DNA from: Saprospiraceae bacterium
GTDB lineage: Bacteria; Bacteroidota; Bacteroidia; Chitinophagales; Saprospiraceae
Reading direction: 5' to 3'
DNA length: 36,623 nt
NCBI GenBank assembly: GCA_013001595.1
Contig: JABDMH010000091.1
Location: 1 to 36,623 of the forward strand
In this document: positions 18,166-25,182 of the stretch, piece by piece
How the letters are laid out: each line of letters begins with the position of its first letter
Numbering within the stretch: the first letter of the stretch is position 1
Position numbers and translations under genes: made by a program
Notes under the pieces: generated by a model
The model's database searches: none
The model's input: the letters and a program-made list of their open reading frames with translations, nothing else
Told to the model about the DNA's origin: nothing

Positions 18166-18891
18166 CTAAAATTCTAACATGCCGAAAAATTGAGGTAAGT
18201 GGAAATCAGGTTTGGGATTTTCAACTTTCGCCCATGTCAGCCAGTGCGGATGCGAAGATTCATCTGCACATTTATAAAAATTGCCACGCCACACAGTGCC
18301 TTTGGTAGGTTTTTCCAGGTCCTGGTATTTTTGCAGAACTTCAAATGGCAGGTGATAGGCTGCGGTCCAGGTAGTTTCTTCCGTGATTTCAGGGAAAACG
18401 ATCTTGGGCATACTCGTTGCTACCGCTATTTTGTCCAAATCTTCCTCCTGGATAGCTACGGAGTTTTTACGTGGTTCAATCTGATGGTGCAGCAGCATGG
18501 TCCCACCACAGTTTAGTTCGAGGTTAAAATATCCATCTTCGCTGTGTTTGGCTGTACTAAAGAAGAACTCTACACAGCTGTCATTACAAACAGCTTCCTG
18601 ATGTTTGGTTCGTACCGCACGAATATACTGATCGTCGACTTTGAAAATGACATAAATGCCCGCCTCATCATAAGCGACTTTAGATTGTACTGCTGGGAAG
18701 TGTTCTGGTTTTTCACCCATATGATAGTTGAGGGATATTGCTTCGATCTTGTTCCAGGGTGCTTTGTCCCAGTCAGAATGTATGGTAAATGCTTCGACTT
18801 TTTGGACCTTATACGTATTCATTGCTTGATCAGAGGTTAGAGATAACGTTGAAAAAAATAGGAGAGCAAGAGAAAGGAATTTTTTTAGCAT
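18166..18891 (-). CDS. CBM9-like carbohydrate-binding protein, copy B
   Basis: A 241-residue paralogue of the upstream-copied gene, with signal peptide (LSLALLFFSTLS), VAYDEAGIYVIFKVDDQY, DSCVEFFFSTAKHSEDGYFN and the HWLTWAKV / FFGMLEF C terminus. I start it at 18891 (MLKKFLS), which aligns exactly with copy A; an earlier in-frame ATG at 18903 adds only MSNI. Unlike copy A it is not followed by an intact sulfatase. It probably binds the same class of sugar; divergence is scattered, mostly in charged surface residues, which fits either relaxed constraint or changed specificity. Confidence 0.85.
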   Translation of the reverse strand: MLKKFLSLALLFFSTLSLTSDQAMNTYKVQKVEAFTIHSDWDKAPWNKIEAISLNYHMGEKPEHFPAVQSKVAYDEAGIYVIFKVDDQYIRAVRTKHQEAVCNDSCVEFFFSTAKHSEDGYFNLELNCGGTMLLHHQIEPRKNSVAIQEEDLDKIAVATSMPKIVFPEITEETTWTAAYHLPFEVLQKYQDLEKPTKGTVWRGNFYKCADESSHPHWLTWAKVENPKPDFHLPQFFGMLEF

Positions 18892-19140
18892 GATATTGGA
18901 CACTTATTAAGTATCCTCCAAGGTAAGCACTTTTAAGATGGGAGAAAAGTCCATTCAGAATGACAACGAGGTTCTCCTGGACTGCCTTAATCCCTGTATG
19001 AGATGAGCTTCTATTGGTAGCTTAAGGAGCATGCTTGAATGTAAGAGGATAACTTTCGCATTCTTGGCTAGTTACTCCTCAGACACTCCAATAGCTAGTC
19101 CGTAAGCCCCTGCCTTAGCCCGGTTGTATCGGAGACTTCG

Positions 19141-19168
19141 TTGACGTTTGAAATTTGGATTATCTTTG
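19141..19168 (+). promoter_or_regulatory. Bacteroidota promoter (-33 TTG and -7 TATCTTTG) of the EF-hand gene
   Basis: TTG at 19141-19143 and TATCTTTG at 19161-19168 are separated by 17 bp, which is the arrangement known for Bacteroidota housekeeping promoters. Transcription would start near 19175, about 10 nt before the GTG at 19184, so the mRNA is nearly leaderless. This excludes an upstream TTG start at 19148. Confidence 0.65.
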
Positions 19169-19183
19169 ATTAAAATCCATCAG

Positions 19184-19468
19184 GTGGCAAGTAAAAAGCA
19201 AATCCTCAATAAGTTACGCATTTTGATCACACAGAAATTCGATGATCCAGATGAGGCCTTTAGATTTTTTGATAAGAACAGCGATGGTATGCTCAGCTCG
19301 GCTGAGTTGAAGAAGCTAATAGCTGATGCGGAAGTCAATCGTTTCTTATCTGGCATCGTTGCCAATAAATTGTTGGATGAACTGGATGCTGATCAAGATC
19401 GAAGTTTTGATTGGCAAGAATTTCGTAAAGCAGTGCGCAAACTCATAGATGATACAGGAATAGCCTAG
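19184..19468 (+). CDS. Small EF-hand protein
   Basis: A 94-residue acidic cytoplasmic protein with two EF-hand loops, DKNSDGMLSSAE (canonical 12-residue Ca2+ loop) and DADQDRSFDWQE (position 6 is Arg instead of Gly, so weaker). They sit in a paired helix-loop-helix, as in small calmodulin-like proteins. It probably senses or buffers calcium; no partner is encoded next to it. The GTG at 19184 (VASKKQILNK) is chosen because the promoter ends just upstream. It converges with the patatin gene (154 bp between stops). Confidence 0.75.
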   Translation: MASKKQILNKLRILITQKFDDPDEAFRFFDKNSDGMLSSAELKKLIADAEVNRFLSGIVANKLLDELDADQDRSFDWQEFRKAVRKLIDDTGIA

Positions 19469-19622
19469 AGGTGCGTCGAATCCCGATTTCTATTTTCCAT
19501 ACATAATATCATCCTTACTGATCAGGTGGTTAAATGGCTATCGATTAAGGTATTTGTTAGATGGTGGCATACCTGGAGTCTTCCATCGAGAGATCTCACA
19601 GACAGCAAATCAATTGGCTGCT

Positions 19623-21104
19623 TTAGGCGATCGGTTTGGCGATTGAGCGCCAATGCTCCAGCAGTTCTTGAAAGAAAGGATCTCCCTCACAAGTTTTTAG
19701 ATCTGATATTCTAAGTAAGAATGACAGCAGGCTGAGGCAAGTGGTTGCTTTACCGGTAAGCACTAGATCGTCTAGCATTTCGCCTTGTTCGTCTTCAAAC
19801 CAAAGGGTGGTGGCAAATGAGGTGGCACGATGGGAGGCACTGGACAGGTGATTGGGAATATCACCAACCAGCGATTGCAGTTGTTGCTTCGTTGATGTGG
19901 GGTCTTCTGATCTATTTTTCGAAAATTCTGTAAGTTCATAGATGGATATTTTCTCAGCCTTGTGATGAGCTTTGCTGAAAATATTGGAAATATTTCTGCT
20001 TTTTGCTCCACGTAGAAAAATGGCATTATTGAGGATGACCACCGAACGAATCCGGTCCAATAGATAGGTGCCCAATAAACGATGATCTAAGATAAAGTTG
20101 CCTTTAACTCTGGCTGTTTTTGCTGCGTATCGATAACCCCAAAATAGCACCAGATGTATGACTGCTAAGATGGAAGTGATAGCCAGGAATAAATATTGAA
20201 GAAAGAATATGTCAAAGAAAATACACACTATAGTGAGCATCAATCCACTAATAAAGAACCAACGATTGGTGAGTAAGGAAATCCATCTTGTTGCAGGCAA
20301 ATCATCTGAAAAAGTAAATGGATTATTGGAGAGCGCACCCACATCACCGATCAGATACAGATCATACGGTAATTTGCTGCCGGTCATAAAACTGGATACC
20401 CCTTGATTATCCATAATGCCACCATCCATGAGCCCCAGGGTTTTGGCGTCTTTTATGGATTCCCTGATTTCCGTGTCACCAATAAAGTCATCGGGGAAAG
20501 CCATGGGTTCAAAACCAGCAGGGAAACACGATGATGCAGCGGCAATATCTCCCAGGGATAATTGTTTGCGAATATCCTTGAAGATTGGGTCTTGGTAGGC
20601 ATTGCCAAAGTCTCTTTGGGGAACATCTTTATTTTGAAAGCGAAATTCAACGCCATGACTGAAGTCGGTACTATTGAAAATCGTTCTTTTCAAAGGAGAA
20701 TCTGGAAGGGCACAATAGGCTTCCAATGAACCAAGTGTGCCGGGAATGAATTTCTGGTATTCAATAGAAAAGGCATTAATTAAATTTCTCCGTTTATGAG
20801 CATATTCACTCTTCCACAGGTGATTATTCTTGAGGTTTGCAACAGCACTTGCCGCTAGTCGATTATTCCTAAGCCAATTATATAGCGCATTATAAAAGGA
20901 CTGAAAAGACTGGCCATCACACATCATTTGTGCATATTTAATACCGGTGATGGTTCCGCCGGACACGGTGGATAATCCGTGCAGGCGGTTGGTTAAATCC
21001 ACTTCGTGTAGCATTTGTAAGATGCCGAGACAGAAAGCGCTTGCTCGAAAGCCCCCTCCAGGGAGGCAGAGGCCAATACTGGCAATGTTGTCTTTCAGTG
21101 ACAT
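19623..21104 (-). CDS. Patatin-like phospholipase with two transmembrane segments
   Basis: A 493-residue lipid acyl hydrolase. The oxyanion-hole motif PGGGFRAS is at about 15-22, the nucleophile lies in STVSGGTITG (Ser48; the SGG form seen in many bacterial patatins), and the catalytic Asp is in LMDGGIMDNQG (Asp227). Two hydrophobic helices at about 283-302 and 303-323 would anchor it in the membrane, dividing the catalytic part from a C-terminal half of about 170 residues that I do not recognise. The start at 21104 is 1 nt past the stop of the M19-like gene, so the pair is co-translated; an earlier ATG at 21128 overlaps that gene and is unlikely. It should release fatty acids from membrane lipids; the substrate is unknown. 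Confidence 0.87.
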   Translation of the reverse strand: MSLKDNIASIGLCLPGGGFRASAFCLGILQMLHEVDLTNRLHGLSTVSGGTITGIKYAQMMCDGQSFQSFYNALYNWLRNNRLAASAVANLKNNHLWKSEYAHKRRNLINAFSIEYQKFIPGTLGSLEAYCALPDSPLKRTIFNSTDFSHGVEFRFQNKDVPQRDFGNAYQDPIFKDIRKQLSLGDIAAASSCFPAGFEPMAFPDDFIGDTEIRESIKDAKTLGLMDGGIMDNQGVSSFMTGSKLPYDLYLIGDVGALSNNPFTFSDDLPATRWISLLTNRWFFISGLMLTIVCIFFDIFFLQYLFLAITSILAVIHLVLFWGYRYAAKTARVKGNFILDHRLLGTYLLDRIRSVVILNNAIFLRGAKSRNISNIFSKAHHKAEKISIYELTEFSKNRSEDPTSTKQQLQSLVGDIPNHLSSASHRATSFATTLWFEDEQGEMLDDLVLTGKATTCLSLLSFLLRISDLKTCEGDPFFQELLEHWRSIAKPIA

Positions 21105-21105
21105 G

Positions 21106-22779
21106 CTAAGTGAAAGATGCGGGACCACCTAAATATTCCTGAGTAAAATATTTCTCAAGAAATTTATCCATATTTTCGAACGCTAATTTTTCAATTATTT
21201 TCTTCGATGATAAATTAAACATCAGGTGTTTGCGTTCGGCATGACTGATTGTTACTCGATTGCCGTTTTCATAACCGACAATTTCTTCGGTTGAATCGTC
21301 AAGGAATTTTTTGACATCTCCAAAAAAGCGCATGAAAAAGCTGGCATCGGGATAGCAATCAAATGGATTCATGATCCCATCGTAGTCACTACCCAGGCTT
21401 ATGTGATTCCAGGCAGATTTTTTGTTGATGGTCTTTACTATGTGAAATACATTACTTAGAAATAGCTTGATGTATTCATTTCTTTGCAAGAGCAAGTAGG
21501 CCTCTTTGCGGTGATTATCCCAGTCAATGGCTTTCTTTATTTGATTGAAGAGTGCCAACGCCTCACCTCCAGGCATTCTTCCTTCATGAGGAGCAAGACC
21601 GATAAGTCCATCAGAGGCGTAAATATGTCTAATGTCTTCGTCATATAGATTGATCGACCAATGGCTGAGATAGCCATGTTTATCATTGGCATTGTCGTCA
21701 TATCCAAAGAATTTATTCTCGGTAAATCCATTGACACTGCCATGACTATAAATGATGGGTATGGGATCTCCATGGTCACGTGCTCCGCTGACAAGTTGAT
21801 AGTAAGTCTTTCTTGCTGCAAGACTCATATGCTTTACATCGATGAGTATGCGTCGTTGGTTTGCATCTTTATGCAGTAGTTTTTGGATGACCTCAAATCC
21901 CAAGGGTGAAATATCGTCATTCATCGCTGTGGACTGATCTAAAAAGTCATCCATTCCCGGAAAAATTCCAATGCCATCTTTGTAGGATTTGGCATGCCCA
22001 GCAAGAAAATTATTATACATATGCACCAGGGAGATAAAGAAAGGGGTGTGTTGCTTGGCGAAGGATTTCGTCTTAAGCAATCCTTTTATACGCTTTATGT
22101 TTTTAAGATAGGCTTTACCCACCTGGTTCTGCTGCTCTTTGGTCAGCTCCAGGTAGGTTTGTTGATAGGCATCGGCCGAGTATAGAGAAGAAATGGCATG
22201 CCCTCCTTCAATAGTTAGTATACCTGCCAGCGTGTTCGGCTTATTCTTTATAACATCTTGATATTCTGCCCAGTTTGAAACCAATTGAAATCGAGCTCCT
22301 TGGTCTCCAGTTACCATTTCATTGGCCCGTATCATCTCATATTCTGGCAGGGTGTCTTCGAGGTAGTAGTCGATCGGGCCGTTATTTTTGATGATCGCTT
22401 GCATGGCCCGGATTTCTTCGATGGGAATGCCGGAGAGTCCCGCAGCTATATGTGGCATATGTTTGTTTTTTAGGACCTTCTTGAGGATGGCATGCCGAAT
22501 CGGGTTAGGAGATTTTTTGCGCCGCCTCAGCCAGCCTCGTTCCATGGGATGAATTGCGAGAAATAAGCTGCGTACTTTTCCTTCGAAGAGTTTATTAAAG
22601 TTGGTCTGACTGGACCTGGCTGTTTCTTCAACGATTGGCCTCAATTCGACTGGAATTTCAGCGAAATGTTCGGTCTTTTCCGGTACTGCATTCCAGAGGT
22701 TAATGGCTGGATCTGATCTTAAATTATAGCTGGCTTTAAAAGATGGGTGGATGTGTAAATCACTGATGTAGGTGGACAT
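21106..22779 (-). CDS. M19 (membrane dipeptidase)-like metallopeptidase
   Basis: A 557-residue amidohydrolase-fold protein with M19 motifs in order: DLHIHPS (about 7-13, instead of the usual DGHND), TIEGGHA (bridging Glu), DVKHMS, YSHGSVNG and LGSDYDG. These would bind two zinc ions. The family cleaves dipeptides and some amide or lactam bonds. At 557 residues it is longer than the usual ~400, with an extra basic region near 85-115 (GWLRRRKKSPNP) and loops between motifs. No signal peptide is visible. Directly downstream is the patatin gene with 1-nt spacing. Dipeptidase activity is the default guess, but a lipid amide or other substrate is possible given the neighbours. Confidence 0.8.
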   Translation of the reverse strand: MSTYISDLHIHPSFKASYNLRSDPAINLWNAVPEKTEHFAEIPVELRPIVEETARSSQTNFNKLFEGKVRSLFLAIHPMERGWLRRRKKSPNPIRHAILKKVLKNKHMPHIAAGLSGIPIEEIRAMQAIIKNNGPIDYYLEDTLPEYEMIRANEMVTGDQGARFQLVSNWAEYQDVIKNKPNTLAGILTIEGGHAISSLYSADAYQQTYLELTKEQQNQVGKAYLKNIKRIKGLLKTKSFAKQHTPFFISLVHMYNNFLAGHAKSYKDGIGIFPGMDDFLDQSTAMNDDISPLGFEVIQKLLHKDANQRRILIDVKHMSLAARKTYYQLVSGARDHGDPIPIIYSHGSVNGFTENKFFGYDDNANDKHGYLSHWSINLYDEDIRHIYASDGLIGLAPHEGRMPGGEALALFNQIKKAIDWDNHRKEAYLLLQRNEYIKLFLSNVFHIVKTINKKSAWNHISLGSDYDGIMNPFDCYPDASFFMRFFGDVKKFLDDSTEEIVGYENGNRVTISHAERKHLMFNLSSKKIIEKLAFENMDKFLEKYFTQEYLGGPASFT

Positions 22780-22782
22780 GTT

Positions 22783-22797
22783 GGAGGTTTTGCCTCC
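22783..22797 (-). other. Small perfect hairpin just upstream of the M19-like gene start
   Basis: On the minus strand GGAGGCAAAACCTCC forms a 5-bp GC-rich stem with a 5-base loop, ending 3 nt before the ATG at 22779. It contains AAGGAGG, a Shine-Dalgarno-like run unusual for Bacteroidota, which would be paired in the hairpin. It could tune translation or mark the end of the upstream transcript. Confidence 0.4.
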
Positions 22798-22829
22798 TTA
22801 AGGTACTAAAATAGTATTCAAAATACGTA

Positions 22830-24056
22830 TCAGTTAAGGATCAATGCCGAGGTTGCTTTATCTCCATCATTTGGTGCTGGTTTTATACGTAGTAGTTTGC
22901 ACATCAAGTGGTATAGATCTACATTTTCAAATGCTGGTATCTTCTTGCCTTGCATTATATCTGGACCATGAGCGATGAAGATTCCATGCATACTTGGATA
23001 CTTCACTTCATATCCATGGGTTCCGCCACTCGGTCCACCTGGATTAAATCGATATGCTCTACGTGTGGTGATGGTCCATCCTTCCTCAGCAATGGCCATG
23101 ATGGGTGCTATGCGGTCATGCATATTAAATTTCCATGTAGCAGGAGTCTGGCCTTTCTTGTAAACTTTCAATTTTGGATGGGCATTGGACAACTGGCGAT
23201 AAATAAGCTTTTCTTTTCCCGATACTGGTATTAAATCTGCTTTGGGCGATCTTTCAATTATTTTGATGTCACTCAATGACACATAGTCATCAAGGAAAAT
23301 TAGACTGTCGGGCTGGATCTTGGCCATTCCATGATCAGAGACGATGATCCAATTTATCAAAGGTGTGAGGTTTAATTCTTGAACATTACTTATTAATCTT
23401 CCCATTTTTTCATCCAATTCTTCTACAGCCTGCTTGATTTGTTGGGCATCAGGTCCATACTTATGTCCTTCACGATCGGGAGACTCGAAATAAAGCGAAA
23501 TAAATCGGGGTCTGTCTTCTAGTTGAAGCCACTTCAGCACCTGATCAATGCGTTCATCGTAGCTCATACTTGGATTATACTTAAAGTGATGTGTTGGTCG
23601 AATTCCATCAAAGGTTGCATCAGATCCTGGCCAGAAGCAGGTAGCTGTGGGGACTTTTTGCTTTTCCGCTGTAATCCAAATGGGTTCACCGCCAAACCAT
23701 TTCTCCTGGGTGGTGGCGATGCTCCCAGCCCCAATTCGAAACCAAGCTTCGAGTTTGGGATCGTACATTCGGTTAGAGAGTACACCATGGTGTGCAGGAT
23801 AAAGACCAGTTGCTATAGAGTAGTGATTGGGGAAGGTCTTGGTAGGAAATACCGGTATTAGGGCAGAGGCTGTGGTGCCTTTTTCAATCAAGGCATCTAT
23901 ATGCGGCGTTTCATATCGAGAGATGTAATCATATCGAAAACCATCAAAGGAAATCAGAATCAACGTTCTATCTGCATCGGGTTGGCCAAAAGCATTGATA
24001 AAAAGCCACGATGAGCAGAGTATGGCTTGGCTCAAAAGGATTCTCTTAATCGACAT
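22830..24056 (-). CDS. Exported NPP-family phosphodiesterase/pyrophosphatase (alkaline phosphatase superfamily)
   Basis: A 408-residue protein. A signal peptide (about 1-24) precedes the metal motif ISFDGFRYDY (Asp38) and TKTFPNHYSIATG, whose Thr74 is the nucleophile in ectonucleotide pyrophosphatase/phosphodiesterases. VSDHGMAKI and a late THGYEV-type His segment (PSGGTHGYEV) supply the remaining zinc ligands. The family hydrolyses nucleotides or lysophospholipids such as glycerophosphocholine. The periplasm is its likely location. It is the second gene of a same-strand run, 50 bp after DUF6435 and 50 bp before the M19-like gene. Confidence 0.88.
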   Translation of the reverse strand: MSIKRILLSQAILCSSWLFINAFGQPDADRTLILISFDGFRYDYISRYETPHIDALIEKGTTASALIPVFPTKTFPNHYSIATGLYPAHHGVLSNRMYDPKLEAWFRIGAGSIATTQEKWFGGEPIWITAEKQKVPTATCFWPGSDATFDGIRPTHHFKYNPSMSYDERIDQVLKWLQLEDRPRFISLYFESPDREGHKYGPDAQQIKQAVEELDEKMGRLISNVQELNLTPLINWIIVSDHGMAKIQPDSLIFLDDYVSLSDIKIIERSPKADLIPVSGKEKLIYRQLSNAHPKLKVYKKGQTPATWKFNMHDRIAPIMAIAEEGWTITTRRAYRFNPGGPSGGTHGYEVKYPSMHGIFIAHGPDIMQGKKIPAFENVDLYHLMCKLLRIKPAPNDGDKATSALILN

Positions 24057-24060
24057 AGTA

Positions 24061-24091
24061 GGGACTGCTAAAGTAGCAATACTTTAGTCCC
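24061..24091 (-). other. Hairpin just upstream of the NPP gene start
   Basis: On the minus strand GGGACTAAAGTA pairs with TACTTTAGCAGTCCC (12 bp with a 3-nt bulge) around the loop TTGC, ending 4 nt before the ATG at 24056. There is no T-run, so it is not a standard terminator. It could be an attenuator-like or mRNA-stability element between DUF6435 and the phosphodiesterase. Confidence 0.5.
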
Positions 24092-24106
24092 AGTTGCGTA
24101 TATCAC

Positions 24107-24283
24107 TTACTTCTTGTTTGCCCGCAAGCCTTCAATCTTTCGAAGTACTTCCTCCGACTCTGCAACAACGGCCGAATAGGCTACAATATCTCCCGATCTT
24201 TGGACATCTCTAGCCTTGACCAATAATTGTTTGTATTCCTTTTCTAGCTTTTTTATCGGATCTTTTTTAAATAAACCAAACAT
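24107..24283 (-). CDS. DUF6435-like small protein
   Basis: A 58-residue protein, MFGLFKKDPIKKLEKEY followed by a helical stretch rich in Ala, Glu and Lys. The N terminus MFGxFKKDPxKKLEKEY and a GDI motif (QRSGDIVAY) match the pattern I recall for DUF6435, a small bacterial family of unknown function. It is predicted all-alpha, charged and cytosolic, without membrane segments. The start at 24283 is chosen because the 13 extra upstream residues are not part of that pattern. It heads a same-strand run with the NPP, M19-like and patatin genes. Confidence 0.75.
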   Translation of the reverse strand: MFGLFKKDPIKKLEKEYKQLLVKARDVQRSGDIVAYSAVVAESEEVLRKIEGLRANKK

Positions 24284-24354
24284 TTTTCTCAGGTTGTTTG
24301 AGAATGGAACAGATCGATCCAAGAAGGGTTGTGATATATCTCCGATTTATTCAA

Positions 24355-24569
24355 GGGTACCTCCGGAAACGCTGAACGAGGCTCAAAATGAGAGATTTTC
24401 GATTTAGACGAGGCATTCAGAAGGAGACCGTGCGAATGGCCATCATTAGGCCGGGCGGGCTAGCCTCAGCTATGTAATTGAGGAATAACGAAGCATAAAT
24501 CGAAAAGATCCATTTAGAAATTTCGACCAAAATTCTGCTGGGCCCGTCGTGGGATTTTCGGAGGTACCC
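24355..24569. mobile_element. 215-bp MITE-like element with 4-bp target duplication
   Basis: The element begins GGGTACCTCCGGAAA and ends with the inverted TTTTCGGAGGTACCC, 14 of 15 bases matching. It is flanked on both sides by TCAA (24351-24354 and 24570-24573), consistent with a 4-bp target-site duplication. A further inner inverted repeat (TTTTCGATTTA on both arms) gives it a largely palindromic interior. It encodes no protein. The right end lies 4 nt past the stop of the adjacent hypothetical gene, and the left side faces the DUF6435 gene upstream region. A transposase in trans is presumed; none is in the window. Confidence 0.8.
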
Positions 24570-24577
24570 TCAAGAAA

Positions 24578-25030
24578 TTATTCATCCCAAGAAGTTCCCT
24601 GCAATATACTTTGCATGTAAAACTGACTAAATCGAGCATAGGACTTAATCACTTTTTGCAGTCTATAGGAAAAGTCACCACGATATCTGCTTAAGAACAA
24701 ATATTTTCTATCCAACATGCCAAAATGTTTGCGCAGGTACTTGTAGAGATTGATGTGTCTGCCTTTCCCAGACTTCGGATAAATCAGAAATGAAACTGCG
24801 CCGGTATGTTGTCTGGATGTCGTGAGCGATAAATGGATGACACGTTGAGAATTTTTAAGTATTGCCGTGAAGCGCCACGATCGCGCGGCACGAATTTGCG
24901 AGTAGTTAAGTTGGTCAATTCGAAATCCAAATTGTCGCAGCTGTGAAGCCAGCACAGTTGCTTGCTCTTCGAAGGCTTCCCATCTTTCCGAAAGACGATC
25001 TGTGATAGGATCCCGATAATGGATTTTCAT
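24578..25030 (-). CDS. Hypothetical basic protein
   Basis: A 150-residue protein with no family I recognise. It is basic (many Arg, Lys, His, Tyr and Phe), starts MKIHYRDPITDRLSERW, and has a mixed helix-strand pattern without signal peptide or membrane helix. HINLYKYLRKHFGMLDRK and YRGDFSYRLQKVIKSYAR could be nucleic-acid or lipid binding, but that is a guess from charge. It diverges from the aminotransferase gene over 152 bp, and a MITE lies at its 3' end. Coding is supported by length, codon composition and reading-frame extent only. Confidence 0.6.
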   Translation of the reverse strand: MKIHYRDPITDRLSERWEAFEEQATVLASQLRQFGFRIDQLNYSQIRAARSWRFTAILKNSQRVIHLSLTTSRQHTGAVSFLIYPKSGKGRHINLYKYLRKHFGMLDRKYLFLSRYRGDFSYRLQKVIKSYARFSQFYMQSILQGTSWDE

Positions 25031-25182
25031 GGTTTTTCTTTACCTGTGTAGTTATAACGAGTCATGATGATCAAAAGCTTGCAGCAATGGTTCAATTTTT
25101 TCTTTCGAATCCGTCAAATTGAAAATATCTCCTCCAAAAATTTGCTTTGACTTCACTACTTTCATGCAAAAGTGATCATACC

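Larger units (their letters stand above)
16936..18891 (-). repeat. Tandem duplication of a CBM9-like gene
   Basis: Two same-strand genes of exactly 241 codons (16936-17661 and 18166-18891) have about 45 differing residues by hand alignment, no gaps, and visibly similar DNA. Similarity continues weakly for some 70 bp upstream of both start codons (for example AAAAGTG and TCATGC-like segments), so the promoter region was probably copied too. A 504-bp spacer separates them. Confidence 0.85.

Noticed and set aside
19623-21104. Patatin as a CBASS antiphage effector
   Set aside because: No CD-NTase/cGAS-like gene, Cap2/Cap3 or HORMA gene lies nearby; neighbours are hydrolases, so catabolic use is more likely.
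24355-24569. CRISPR repeat or tRNA-like palindrome
   Set aside because: Only two arms of an inverted repeat are present with TSD flanks; no repeated spacer units, and no tRNA anticodon arm.
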